Shown here one piece after another: positions 46,643-55,385 of a stretch of 64,000 bases of DNA (within the stretch, counting starts at the first letter, position 1; each line of letters starts with the position of its first letter). The DNA is taken from the NCBI RefSeq assembly GCF_001658005.1, contig NZ_CP015986.1:2109501-2173500 (forward strand), written 5' to 3'. Source of the stretch: Sphingobium sp. EP60837 (lineage in GTDB: Bacteria; Pseudomonadota; Alphaproteobacteria; Sphingomonadales; Sphingomonadaceae). The translations under genes and the position numbers were made by a program. The notes under the pieces were generated by a model. The model did no database searches, had not been told where the DNA came from, and worked only from the letters and a program-made list of their open reading frames with translations.

Positions 46643-48172
46643 ATGCCCAACTTCCGAGCCCTGATCGCAACGCCCGCTTTCATCCTGACCCTGGTAGGCA
46701 TTGGGGCCTTGTTGCCCAGCTTTGTACTGGGGCCCGGGGCGACCCATTCGCATCTCTATAACCACATGTGGACGGCCCATTTCGGCGAGCAGATGGCGGC
46801 GGGCCATCTTTATGAGCGCTGGCTTCCGAACAGCTTTGAGGGTCTGGGCGCTCCCACCTTCTACTTCTACCCACCTCTCGCCTACTGGGTGTCCGGCGGA
46901 CTGCATGCGCTGGGGCTCTCGGTGCCTCAGGCGATAAATGGTGCCGGCCTGTTGCTGTTGATCGCTTCGGGGCTCACCATGCATGCCTGGCTATCAGCGC
47001 GGGACACTTACCCGCTGCTGGGTTCCATTCTCTACATGCTGGCACCCTATCATCTCTATAACTTTCATGTGCGAGGGGCCTTGGCGGAATTCGCCGCTCT
47101 TGTCTGGCTGCCGCTGATTGCGCTTGGGATCGAGCGCCTGCCGCATCGTCGTGGCCTTCTGCTGCTGGCGCTGTCCTATGGTGCCCTCATCATCACTCAT
47201 TTGCCGCTAGCAGTGCTCACCGGGGTGTTTTTGATAGGGCCGCTGATGCTCCGGCGCATCTGGCATGAGCCGACGGCGCTTCTACCTGGGGCTGCGGCAG
47301 GGGTGATCGCCTTGGGGCTGTCCGCGTTCTTCCTGCTGCCGGCGGCGACGCTTCAGGACCATATCTCCACGGTTCTCCTCTGGGGTCCAGGCTATCGGGC
47401 GACGGACTGGTCGATCTACAACACGAACTTCACGATGTTTACTGGACCGGCATTGGCACTCATCGTTCTCGCCCGGCCGGCGCGTTCCTTCTGGACCGTG
47501 CTGACGGTTATCGGGGCGCTGGCCGCTGTGCGTCTCCTTCCTTTCGTCTGGGACATTCCCCTGCTCAACAAGGCACAGTTTCCCTGGCGCATGATGGGCA
47601 TCGTTGAGTTTACCGCGATCACAGCGCTCTTGTCCTGCCAGTTACACCGCATCCGCCTGTTTCTTGGAGCAGGCGCGGCCCTCCTCATTTTTGCCTACGG
47701 ACTCATGGCCTCGAGGGCGATGGACGCGCTTCACCATCCAGTGGACTATGCCTTGATCGACCGGATCAAACCGGACGCGCCGGAATATCTGCCGCGAGGC
47801 TTCGATACTTCCCTGGTAGAAAAGGAGTATCGCTGGACGGACGTGCAGAAATTTCGTGCTCTGCCGCACGGGAACGAGATCCGGGTCGGGACAGCCGGGC
47901 GGGTTACAGTCCATCAGGCGGATTTTCCGATTTGGCGCGTGATGCGGGACGGCTCGCCCGTCCCGCATCGGGGGCCGCTCATCAGCTTTGACGCCCAGCC
48001 TGGCATCTACCGCATCGAGCGGGTTGCGATCTGGCAGGAGAAGGTCGGGCTGGCGATCAGCATGATGGCGGCGCTTCTGCTTGGGCTCACGCGATTCTCT
48101 AGACGCGGAGCCAGATCCATCGCCGAACCTCAATCGGCCACTTCCGAGGGAACGCGGCTACAACGAGCTTGA
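46643..48172 (+). CDS. Membrane glycosyltransferase-like protein (PTPS-related domain)
   Basis: A 509-residue protein with about ten membrane segments. The N-terminal half (HSHLYNHMWTAHFGEQMAAG, then PNSFEGLGAPTFYFYPPLAY and YMLAPYHLYNFHVRGALAEF) matches the '6-pyruvoyl-tetrahydropterin synthase related' membrane family, now thought to be GT-C-like. A soluble domain follows (about residues 375-470). It likely uses the polyprenyl-linked sugar from the divergent GtrB-type enzyme. Confidence 0.7.
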   Translation: MPNFRALIATPAFILTLVGIGALLPSFVLGPGATHSHLYNHMWTAHFGEQMAAGHLYERWLPNSFEGLGAPTFYFYPPLAYWVSGGLHALGLSVPQAINGAGLLLLIASGLTMHAWLSARDTYPLLGSILYMLAPYHLYNFHVRGALAEFAALVWLPLIALGIERLPHRRGLLLLALSYGALIITHLPLAVLTGVFLIGPLMLRRIWHEPTALLPGAAAGVIALGLSAFFLLPAATLQDHISTVLLWGPGYRATDWSIYNTNFTMFTGPALALIVLARPARSFWTVLTVIGALAAVRLLPFVWDIPLLNKAQFPWRMMGIVEFTAITALLSCQLHRIRLFLGAGAALLIFAYGLMASRAMDALHHPVDYALIDRIKPDAPEYLPRGFDTSLVEKEYRWTDVQKFRALPHGNEIRVGTAGRVTVHQADFPIWRVMRDGSPVPHRGPLISFDAQPGIYRIERVAIWQEKVGLAISMMAALLLGLTRFSRRGARSIAEPQSATSEGTRLQRA

Positions 48173-48497
48173 GGTAAGCAGATCGGATTAAGCTGCATTT
48201 ACGTTCCAGCACTTAAGATTTGGGCCGCGCAAAGCGCTCTGTTCAAACAAAAGGGGGAGTGGCATTGTTCTGTTCAATGATGATGCGGCGATTGGACGGG
48301 AGCGGTAACTCCCACCGCATCCAATCCCATAGCTGATCGAAAGTGCGATCGTTTCCCGGGCGCCATCCAGTCGAGGGCCTGAGGCAGCGCTGCCTGGCCC
48401 AGCCATTCGCGCCAGTTCTTTCAGGGTCAAGCTGGTACACGTTCTCAAGCGGAGGACATTTCAGGCGGGAAGGTCAGGAAATGCGAAATTATCCTGC
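48173..48497. other. 325-base stretch without a clear gene
   Basis: A minus-strand frame (48243-48440; TFDQLWDWMRWELPLPSNRR) is open but short and unrecognised; it may be a decayed gene fragment. The stretch lies between the end of the glycan locus and the integrase remnant. Confidence 0.35.
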
Positions 48498-48665
48498 GGA
48501 GACGCTGACGCTGGAATAGCGCTGGACCACTCGCAGCGATTCCCGCCGCCCATGTTCATGATGATTCTGATGACGATTTCCGCCATGACCTGCGGGATCC
48601 CCAATGATGACGGCAGTCATGAAGGGGCGAAATCCTCTATCCTGGCGCGTTGGCAGGCGGTCGGA
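48498..48665 (-). pseudogene. Degenerate third copy of the integrase C-terminus
   Basis: The DNA from about 48504 (GACGCTGGAATAGCGCTGGA) through CCGCCCATGTTCATGATG to GGCAGGCGGTCGGATGC parallels the 3' end of the two intact integrase genes (22070-22240 and 49440-49610), with many substitutions and small deletions. It corresponds to the His-x2-Arg to Tyr region. It is only recognisable at DNA level and codes for nothing. Confidence 0.7.
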
Positions 48666-48703
48666 TGCCGGTCTGGATCAGGTCGCTGCCGGAGATAAGC
48701 CGG

Positions 48704-49075
48704 CTACTGATCCAGAGTCGCACCCACGCCGAGCTGCGAGGCAGCTGCCCTCAAGCGCTTATCACGTGTCCAGAAGCAGGCGTCGGGCGTCAGACACGTT
48801 GCTGCCAGCAGATGTGCATCGATGTAGCCGATGCCCAGGCCGAACAGTCTGTGGCGGTCAATGAAGGCATGAACCTCGTCATCGTGCGCGACCAGAGCTG
48901 ACGGCAATCCGCGAAGCGCTTCTAGGATGAGATCTCTTTGCCGAAGGCTTCCCAGCGCCAACTCCCCGATAACGAAGGGATGGGAAAGAACCTGCCGCTG
49001 GTCGAGTGATCGGGCGAGCGCCGGATCATCATGACGAAAATGATCGATCCAGACGGAAGTATCGACCAGGATCAT
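48704..49075 (-). CDS. vapC: VapC-type PIN-domain toxin
   Basis: A 123-residue PIN-domain RNase: MILVDTSVWIDHFR (Asp5), FVIGELALGSL (Glu), IGYIDAHLLAATCL (Asp) and FWTRDKRLRAAA (Asp) provide the acidic metal site. It cleaves RNA when freed from VapB. It overlaps vapB by ATGA (49072-49075). Standard length. Confidence 0.9.
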   Translation of the reverse strand: MILVDTSVWIDHFRHDDPALARSLDQRQVLSHPFVIGELALGSLRQRDLILEALRGLPSALVAHDDEVHAFIDRHRLFGLGIGYIDAHLLAATCLTPDACFWTRDKRLRAAASQLGVGATLDQ

Positions 49076-49269
49076 GCAGGATCGGGACGTCGGCGCGGAG
49101 CGGCTTCACTATGAGGCTCAGTGCCGCCAAGACGGGAAAGGCGTGCGGCGCTCTCCCGTTCTATGAGAGCTTTAAGCGCTTCACGAACGAGCGCTGATTT
49201 TTCGGTCAAGCCGGTGAACGACTGAGCCTTCGCAATAAGCTCGTCATCCAATGCTAGGGTAGTTCGCAT
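49072..49269 (-). CDS. vapB: VapB-type antitoxin
   Basis: A 65-residue ribbon-helix-helix protein: it begins MRTTLALDDELIAKAQSFTG, then LTEKSALVREALKALIERES, and has a charged C-terminal tail that would block VapC. It probably autorepresses the pair; ATCATATGATGA near 49301 is a possible operator. It is encoded just before vapC, the usual order, and beside the island integrase, where such a pair would help keep the island. Confidence 0.88.
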   Translation of the reverse strand: MRTTLALDDELIAKAQSFTGLTEKSALVREALKALIERESAARLSRLGGTEPHSEAAPRRRPDPA

Positions 49270-49408
49270 AAACCTCGTCTTTCTGATGCACGGAATATAG
49301 CATCATATGATGACAGTTCCAGTGCATTTGGTTATATAAGCTGCTTCATCTGCTCACCGGCGGAACGGAGCAGACCATGTGGTCTGCCCCAGGTCCAAAA
49401 GATCTGCC

Positions 49409-50446
49409 TCAGCTCAACCTGTTGATGGAATCGCGCATGTGATCCACGCTGACGCTTGAATATCGTTGGACCATCCGCAGCGATTTCCAGCCGCCCATGT
49501 TCATGATGGTGATGAGGTCGATGCCCGCCATGACGCAGTGAGACGCCCAGTGATGGCGCCAGTCATGGACGGTGAAATCCTCGATCCCTGCGCGCTGGCA
49601 GGCGGTGGCATGCTGATTCTTGATCGGGTTGCCACCGGGGATCTTCGCCTTGCGGGTGTCTTGATAGGGTTTACCGAACCGGTTGAGGAAAACATGCTCC
49701 TTTGTGGGCCGCCGCTGTTTCTCCCAGATCGGGCGCAGCACGTCCATCACGCGGGGATGCATCGGCACGGACCGGATGATCGCATTCTTTGTGTGATTGA
49801 GGCGGATCGATCCCTCGTGCATATCGACGCCCTCGACGCCCCACTGCAACTGCAATGCGGTCTGGATGCGTGGACCATGGAAGGCGAGCATGGTGATGAT
49901 CGGCTGGATGTGAGGCGAATAGGCTGCGATCAGCCGGTCGCGGTCTTCCTTGCTGAGGAAGCGCACTCGCTCATTGTTGAACGGGATGGCCTTGATCCGC
50001 AGCGGTGGGAGATCATGCAATTCATGATAGACATTGATCGCCGCCTGAAACACTGAGCGATAGCGGTCCTGGCCCGCCGGATCATGGCCGGTAAGATAGG
50101 CGCGGCGAAAATGCTCCCACGCCTGCTTGGGCTCGCGCAGGCTGTAATCGCCGATGAGGCCATTGAGCTTCCCGATGCGCAGGACGTCGGACGCACATGG
50201 CGGCTTTGCCTTTGTCAGGTAGCTGTCGAAGGCCTGAGCGATGGTTCCCTGCGCGACGAGTGCTGCCGGACCAAACATCAGCTGGTGACGCAGCTTCGTC
50301 TCATGTTCAGCCATCAGATGGGCCGCGGCGTCAGGGTCGCTCGTTCCTGTGCTGAATTCCTTGACGATGATCTTCTTCTTGCCCAGTCCGACTGAGCCCC
50401 GGATGTAATAGATGCCGTGCTTCCCACGGGTACGGATGGATAGCAT
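49409..50446 (-). CDS. Tyrosine recombinase/integrase, right copy (tRNA-Val island)
   Basis: A 345-residue integrase nearly the same as the one at 22037-23074: MLSIRTRGKHGIYYIRGSVG, GPRIQTALQLQW (Arg), HDWRHHW (His and Arg), GGWKS and VQRYSSVS (Tyr). ATG 50446 follows AAAGGAAACC. The open frame continues upstream to 50929 but that part is low-complexity and is not conserved in the first copy. It sits about 510 bases from tRNA-Val(GAC), the usual place for an island integrase next to its attachment site. Confidence 0.92.
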   Translation of the reverse strand: MLSIRTRGKHGIYYIRGSVGLGKKKIIVKEFSTGTSDPDAAAHLMAEHETKLRHQLMFGPAALVAQGTIAQAFDSYLTKAKPPCASDVLRIGKLNGLIGDYSLREPKQAWEHFRRAYLTGHDPAGQDRYRSVFQAAINVYHELHDLPPLRIKAIPFNNERVRFLSKEDRDRLIAAYSPHIQPIITMLAFHGPRIQTALQLQWGVEGVDMHEGSIRLNHTKNAIIRSVPMHPRVMDVLRPIWEKQRRPTKEHVFLNRFGKPYQDTRKAKIPGGNPIKNQHATACQRAGIEDFTVHDWRHHWASHCVMAGIDLITIMNMGGWKSLRMVQRYSSVSVDHMRDSINRLS

Positions 50447-50915
50447 CTTGGTTTCCTTTAATTTTGTTCGCCGCCTGCGTCGGGCGGATCTCTCCGCACG
50501 CCGGACGAGCGACGCGCCATGTCTGATGAAGATCGCTCGCATTCTGCGGACCCGTTCGCCGGAGGCTGGATGCCGGGCAGGCGGAGTGTCGCGAGCCTGG
50601 AGGCAATTGATCATCGCCTGAGGTGGCGCCGAGCCCTTGAGGCTGGCCGCCGCGGGGCGCAGCGCTGGCCGAGGGCACTCCACCGGCCCAGGCCCGGCCG
50701 GGGCGAAGCTGCCATATTGGTCTGGGTGGGCGGCAGCGAAGGGACATCGGCTGACACATCCACAGGTGGTTTCGTTGGCGTCCGCGACTCGGGAAGTGGC
50801 TGCGATCGCCCGGCATTCGCATGCCCAGAAATTGCCAAAAGAAGCGGGGGATTTGCCCAAAATTTGCCGAAAGGGCCGAAGGCCGGGTTCGGCCGCTGGC
50901 CTCCTCCAGGCAAAC
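50447..50915. other. 469 bases between integrase and tRNA-Val
   Basis: GC-rich and without a good gene. Around 50480-50560 it is similar at DNA level to the small HTH gene found upstream of the left integrase (shared ATCTTC, ACATGGCG and GTGCGGA blocks), but frames are broken. The rest may contain the attachment-site side of the island. Confidence 0.45.
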
Positions 50916-50951
50916 AAAAACCCCGCCAAACCGTTGATTTGACGGGGTTTT
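50916..50951 (-). terminator. Rho-independent terminator of tRNA-Val
   Basis: On the minus strand CCCCGTCAAA, loop TCAACGG, TTTGGCGGGG, then TTTTT. The stem has one wobble pair. It starts 4 bases after the tRNA-Val 3' end. Confidence 0.85.
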
Positions 50952-50954
50952 CGA

Positions 50955-51030
50955 TGGTGGGCGTGGCAAGGATTGAACTTGCGACCCCTGCGATGTCAAC
51001 ACAGTGCTCTACCACTGAGCTACACGCCCA
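50955..51030 (-). tRNA. tRNA-Val(GAC)
   Basis: On the minus strand TGGGCGT pairs with ACGCCCA. The D-arm is GCTCAGTGGTAGAGC, the anticodon stem and loop is CTGTG TTGACAT CGCAG (anticodon GAC), the T-arm is GCAAG TTCAATC CTTGC and the CCA is encoded. It is 76 nt, with a terminator directly downstream. tRNA genes next to tyrosine integrases are common attachment sites, so it is the likely right border of the island. Confidence 0.95.
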
Positions 51031-51153
51031 CGGGAGTTGCGCCAATAGCGGCGGTCCGGGGGGGGCGCAAGCGGGAAATTCGCCTTTCACTCAATTCTCT
51101 GGACAGAAGGTGCGCAGTTCATATGCTGCGGTGCAAAGGGGGCGCTCAGCAGC

Positions 51154-52488
51154 ATGATAAAGTTCGACGATGCGACGGCCGGAGCGACCTCACCCTTGCC
51201 CTTCTACCGCCAGCTTTATGTGCAGGTGCTCGTCGCGATCGGCATCGGCGTCCTCATCGGCCACTTCTTCCCGCAGGCTGGCATCGCCCTTCAACCGCTT
51301 GGTGAGGCGTTCATCAAGCTGGTGAAGATGATCATCGCCCCGGTCATCTTCCTGACCATCGTCACCGGCATTGCCGGCATGAAGGAATTGGGCGCGATAG
51401 GGCGGGTGGCGGCGAAGGCTTTCGCCTATTTCCTGACCTTCTCTACCCTGGCCCTGATCGTCGGCCTGATCGTCGCTAATGTCGTGCATCCGGGGGCCGG
51501 GCTGAACATAGATCCCGCCAGCCTCGACGCGGGCAAGGTCGCGGAATATCAGCAGCAGGCGCATGATCGCACGCTGACCGGCTTCTTGATGGATATCATC
51601 CCGGCAACGCTGATCTCGGCGGTCGCGGACGGGCATAACATCCTACAGGTGCTGTTCGTCGCTATCCTGTTCGGCATCGCCCTGACGCTGATCGGCGACC
51701 GGGCCGATCCGCTGATGCAAGTCTTGGATTCGGCGAGCCATGCGATCTTCAAGCTCGTCTCCATCCTGATGAAGGCGGCGCCGATCGGTGCGCTGGGGGC
51801 GATGGCTTTCACCATCGGCAAATATGGCGTGGGCGCGCTCGCCAACCTGATCGGGTTGGTCGCGACCTTTTATCTGACCTCCCTGCTGTTCGTCCTGCTC
51901 ATACTCGGGCTCGTCGCCAGACTGGCGGGCTTCAACATCCTGCACCTCATCCGCTATCTGAAGGCGGAACTGCTGCTGGTGCTCGGCACTTCCTCCTCAG
52001 AAGCGGCGCTGCCCAGCCTCATCGAAAAGATGGAAAGGGCAGGGTGCCGCAAGTCCGTCGTCGGCCTGGTCGTGCCTACCGGCTACAGCTTCAACCTCGA
52101 TGGCACCAATATCTATATGACGCTGGCGGCGCTGTTCATCGCGCAGGCGACGAATGTGCATCTTAGCCTGGGCGATCAGATCCTGCTGCTGCTGGTGGCG
52201 ATGTTGTCCAGCAAGGGAGCGGCGGGCGTTACCGGCGCGGGTTTCATCACCTTGGCGGCGACCTTGTCGATCGTGCCGTCCGTTCCGGTTGCGGGCATGA
52301 CGCTGATCCTGGGCGTCGATCGTTTCATGAGCGAATGCCGCAGCCTCACCAACTTCATCGGCAATGCGGTCGCCACCATTGTGGTGTCGGCATGGGAGGG
52401 CGGCTTGGATCGGAAGCGATTCGCCGCCGCCATGGCTGGCGCACCGCTGCCCCCGACTCCGGATATGGAGGAAGTCGTCGCCGGTTGA
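51154..52488 (+). CDS. dctA: C4-dicarboxylate:cation symporter DctA
   Basis: A 444-residue DAACS-family transporter. It has [20 protein letters not shown], the [20 protein letters not shown] serine-rich loop, the [20 protein letters not shown] motif and [20 protein letters not shown] with the substrate-binding Arg/Asn. It imports succinate, fumarate and malate across the inner membrane. Full length. It belongs to the ordinary chromosome right of the tRNA border. Confidence 0.94.
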   Translation: MIKFDDATAGATSPLPFYRQLYVQVLVAIGIGVLIGHFFPQAGIALQPLGEAFIKLVKMIIAPVIFLTIVTGIAGMKELGAIGRVAAKAFAYFLTFSTLALIVGLIVANVVHPGAGLNIDPASLDAGKVAEYQQQAHDRTLTGFLMDIIPATLISAVADGHNILQVLFVAILFGIALTLIGDRADPLMQVLDSASHAIFKLVSILMKAAPIGALGAMAFTIGKYGVGALANLIGLVATFYLTSLLFVLLILGLVARLAGFNILHLIRYLKAELLLVLGTSSSEAALPSLIEKMERAGCRKSVVGLVVPTGYSFNLDGTNIYMTLAALFIAQATNVHLSLGDQILLLLVAMLSSKGAAGVTGAGFITLAATLSIVPSVPVAGMTLILGVDRFMSECRSLTNFIGNAVATIVVSAWEGGLDRKRFAAAMAGAPLPPTPDMEEVVAG

Positions 52489-52493
52489 TCGAT

Positions 52494-52871
52494 TCAGTTA
52501 AGGCCCGTCATGCTGGTGCTGCCGAAGATGCGGTCGATCTCCAGCACCAGATCACGCAGATGGAACGGCTTTGAAAGCACTTTGGCTTGCGGCACCGCCT
52601 TGCCGGCTTTCAGCGTCACGGCGGCGAAGCCGGTGATGAACATGATTCGCATGTCCGGCGCTACCGCCGCAGCATGCTGGGCCAGTTCAATACCGTCCAT
52701 TTCCGGCATGACGATGTCCGTCAGCAGCAGGTCGAATCGGTCGCGGTCGATGTGCGGCACGGCCTGCGAGCCGTTCGCCACAGCCACCACCTCATATCCC
52801 GACCGCTCCAACGCGCGGGCGAGATAGGTGCGCATGCTGTCATCATCTTCGGCCAGCAGAATTCGAACCAT
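52494..52871 (-). CDS. cpdR: Single-domain response regulator (CpdR type)
   Basis: A 125-residue receiver domain: VRILLAEDDDSMRTYLARAL (acidic pocket), LLLTDIVMPEMDGIELAQHA (phospho-Asp52), MFITGF (Thr) and VLSKPFHLRDL (Lys). This closely resembles CpdR, the alphaproteobacterial cell-cycle regulator whose unphosphorylated form recruits ClpXP. It converges with dctA. Confidence 0.88.
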   Translation of the reverse strand: MVRILLAEDDDSMRTYLARALERSGYEVVAVANGSQAVPHIDRDRFDLLLTDIVMPEMDGIELAQHAAAVAPDMRIMFITGFAAVTLKAGKAVPQAKVLSKPFHLRDLVLEIDRIFGSTSMTGLN

Positions 52872-53019
52872 CGCTTTAAGTCAGTCTCGTCTCTGGCCGG
52901 TCTCGGCCGATCGGTGCGGCACCCCTCCTGGGTGGCGCTGCATGCCATTATATGCGAGAACAGCCAGAGATATCCAGCCGAGTAACCATTTTTGGGGGCG
53001 TCCTGTGGAAGGAGATGAT

Positions 53020-53913
53020 TTGAGCTATTCCGCACCGCGCGCTCCGGCCGAATCCACCGCATCGCATGACCTTTACGGCCCGGAACGCCCCATCGCGCCG
53101 GTCATCATTTCAGTGCCCCATGCGGGGCGCGATTATGACCCGGCGCTGCTGGACGGAGCCAGAGTCGCGCCGGACGTGTTGCGACGGCTAGAGGACCGGT
53201 GGGCGGACCTGCTTGCCTATCCGTTGATCGAACGGGACTATCATGTGCTGGTGGCGCGTGCGCCACGCGCGATGATCGACCTTAATCGCCATGAGCGGGA
53301 GATTGATCCCGCCATGGTGACGGGCCTGCCGCGCGACGCCTCATTCCAGGGCAGTGCGAAGCTGCGCGGAGGGCTGGGCCTGATCCCCCGGCGCTTGCCC
53401 GGCGCTTATGAGTTGTGGCAGCGGCCAGTCGGCTGGGACGAGGTGCGCCGCCGGATCGACCTCATTCACCGCCCCTATCATGCGAGCCTCAGCCGGATGA
53501 TGCGGGCGGCGAGGGACGCGCACGGCCATGCCGTGCTGATCGACCTGCATTCCATGCCGCCGCTTCCACCCGCCGCCGCGGGGCAGGCCGCTCCGCAGGT
53601 CGTGCTGGGCGACCGCTTCGGCCGCGCTGCGTCGGCGCGCCTTATGACGCTGGCGGCGGATGTGCTGACCGGCCATGGGCTGACAGTTGCGCAGAACCAT
53701 CCCTATGCGGGCGATCATATGATCGAACGGCATGGGAACCCTGCCGGTGATCTTTATGCGCTGCAGGTGGAGGTGGACCGCAGCCTCTATCTCGACGCGG
53801 CGCTCGATCGGCCGGGCCCCGGCCTGCCGCGGCTTCAGGCGATCATCAGGGCTCTGATCGACGCACTTTCTGCGGAAAGCCCGCGCGCTGCCTATCCCCT
53901 TGCCGCCGAATAG
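53020..53913 (+). CDS. N-formylglutamate amidohydrolase family protein
   Basis: A 297-residue FGase-family protein: ISVPHAGRDYDPALLDGARV near the start, then ARAPRAMIDLNRHEREIDPA, IHRPYHASLSRMMRAARDAH and VLIDLHSMPP, with His, Asp and Glu expected to bind metal. It hydrolyses an N-formyl amino acid or a related amide. The start is probably TTG 53020, which follows GGAAGGAG at an ideal distance; the in-frame codons upstream are not conserved in the family. It is divergent from cpdR. Confidence 0.82.
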   Translation: MSYSAPRAPAESTASHDLYGPERPIAPVIISVPHAGRDYDPALLDGARVAPDVLRRLEDRWADLLAYPLIERDYHVLVARAPRAMIDLNRHEREIDPAMVTGLPRDASFQGSAKLRGGLGLIPRRLPGAYELWQRPVGWDEVRRRIDLIHRPYHASLSRMMRAARDAHGHAVLIDLHSMPPLPPAAAGQAAPQVVLGDRFGRAASARLMTLAADVLTGHGLTVAQNHPYAGDHMIERHGNPAGDLYALQVEVDRSLYLDAALDRPGPGLPRLQAIIRALIDALSAESPRAAYPLAAE

Positions 53914-53925
53914 TGCGCAGCAAAA

Positions 53926-53954
53926 AAGGCCGGAGCGATGCGCGCCCCGGCCTT
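53926..53954. terminator. Bidirectional terminator between convergent genes
   Basis: AAGGCCGG (53926-53933), an 13-base loop, then CCGGCCTT (53947-53954), with an A-run on the left (CAAAAAAGG) giving a U-tract for the minus strand. It lies between the amidohydrolase and the sugar transporter. Confidence 0.7.
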
Positions 53955-53979
53955 CCTATTCTCCGACCGTGTCAGCCCC

Positions 53980-55284
53980 TTATTCCAGATGCTGGTCCGG
54001 CAGGACGTGCGTGGGGCGTGAACCCCACAGCGCATAAAAGAGAATGTAGAGTTCGCAGACCGCGGTCAGCAGGAAGGACGTCTGCAGGCCATAATTGTCG
54101 GCCAGCCATCCTTGCACCACGACCAATGATCCGCCTGCAATCGCCATAATCAGCAGGCCCGACCCTTCCTCGGTCAGCGGTCCCAGACCCCGAATGCCGA
54201 GCGAGAAGATAGTCGGGAACATGATGGAATGGAAAAGACCCACCAGGATCAGTGACCACATGGCGACAGGGCCGTCGGACAGGACGGTGACGATCATGAC
54301 GATGAAGGCGCCGGTGGCGAAAGCGGCCAATACCTTGCCTGCATCGACCTTCTGCATGATCGCCGAACCGACGAAGCGGCCGACCATCATGCCACCCCAT
54401 AGGAACGTCAGGTAACGGCCCGCATGCTCATGGGTAAGGTTCGCGATGTTCGGCTGGCTGACGAAATTCACGAAGAGGTTGGCGACGCCAATCTCCGCGA
54501 TCAGATAGATAAAGATCGCCGGAATGCCGAAAACCAGGTTGCGGTGCGACCAGAGCGAATGTTTCTTGCGTTCTTCCCGGGCCAGCCTTGCCGTCGCCGA
54601 TCCCATGGCGGGAAGCGGGAAACGGGCGATGACGATGGCCAGCACTACCAGAACCACCGCAACCAGCGCATAGGGCAAAATCACCGACTGGGCGTCGGCG
54701 ATCCGCTCCGCCTCGGTCAGCACCGTTCCGGCGGCAGCCGTACCGCCCTTCGACCGCCCCAGGATCAGATAAGCGCCGAACAGCGGCGCCAGCATCGTTC
54801 CGGCAGAATTCATCGCCTGCACCAGGTTGAGGCGCGACGATGCGGTTTCCGGCTTGCCCACCACGACGACGTAGGGATTTGCCGCAACCTGCAGCAGCGT
54901 GATGCCGCTGGCGATGACGAATAGCATGGCCAAGGTCACGCCATAGGAAGGCAGGCTCGCCGCCAGCATCATGCCCAGCGATCCGGCGGCCATGACCAGC
55001 AGGCCGATCACCAGAGACTTTTGATAGCCTACCCGCTCGATCAGCTTGGCCGAGGGGATCGATGCCACGAAGTAAGCGATGAACCAGACAGACTCGATAA
55101 GCGTCGTCTGGGTATAGTTGAGTTCAAATACGCTGCGCAGGTGGGGCAGCAGCGTGTTATTGATGACGGTGATGAAGCCCCACATGAAGAACAGGCTCGC
55201 CAGCAGCGTCAGCGCCGGCCCATATCGAGTAGCGGGGTGATGTTCGGCCGTCAGAGTGGCTGATGATGAGGGAGGTGCGGGCAT
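53980..55284 (-). CDS. Sugar:proton symporter, FucP/GluP family
   Basis: A 434-residue MFS transporter with 12 predicted membrane segments: it begins LTLLASLFFMWGFITVINNT, then LLPHLRSVFELNYTQTTLIE. LLQVAANPYVVVVGKPETAS and SRLNLVQAMNSAGTMLAPLF are FucP/GluP hallmarks. A long cytoplasmic loop lies about residues 195-240. It probably imports glucose, galactose, fucose or arabinose. Galactose mutarotase and lactonase genes are divergently encoded next to it. Confidence 0.88.
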   Translation of the reverse strand: MPAPPSSSATLTAEHHPATRYGPALTLLASLFFMWGFITVINNTLLPHLRSVFELNYTQTTLIESVWFIAYFVASIPSAKLIERVGYQKSLVIGLLVMAAGSLGMMLAASLPSYGVTLAMLFVIASGITLLQVAANPYVVVVGKPETASSRLNLVQAMNSAGTMLAPLFGAYLILGRSKGGTAAAGTVLTEAERIADAQSVILPYALVAVVLVVLAIVIARFPLPAMGSATARLAREERKKHSLWSHRNLVFGIPAIFIYLIAEIGVANLFVNFVSQPNIANLTHEHAGRYLTFLWGGMMVGRFVGSAIMQKVDAGKVLAAFATGAFIVMIVTVLSDGPVAMWSLILVGLFHSIMFPTIFSLGIRGLGPLTEEGSGLLIMAIAGGSLVVVQGWLADNYGLQTSFLLTAVCELYILFYALWGSRPTHVLPDQHLE

Positions 55285-55385
55285 TCATCTTCTCCAACAG
55301 GCGCTAACAGGCTTGTGCTCTTTCAATTTGTCCGAGTATATAGCTCGCTGTCGGGCGTCAATATCTCGGTAGCAAGGGGGCATGC

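Noticed and set aside
50447..50929. 161-codon upstream extension of the right integrase
   Set aside because: The extension is low-complexity, absent from the left copy, and a good ribosome-binding site precedes ATG 50446.
50955..51030. Attachment-site direct repeat of the tRNA-Val 3' end
   Set aside because: I looked for the last ~20 bases of the tRNA elsewhere in the window and found no second copy; the left border may be decayed or outside.
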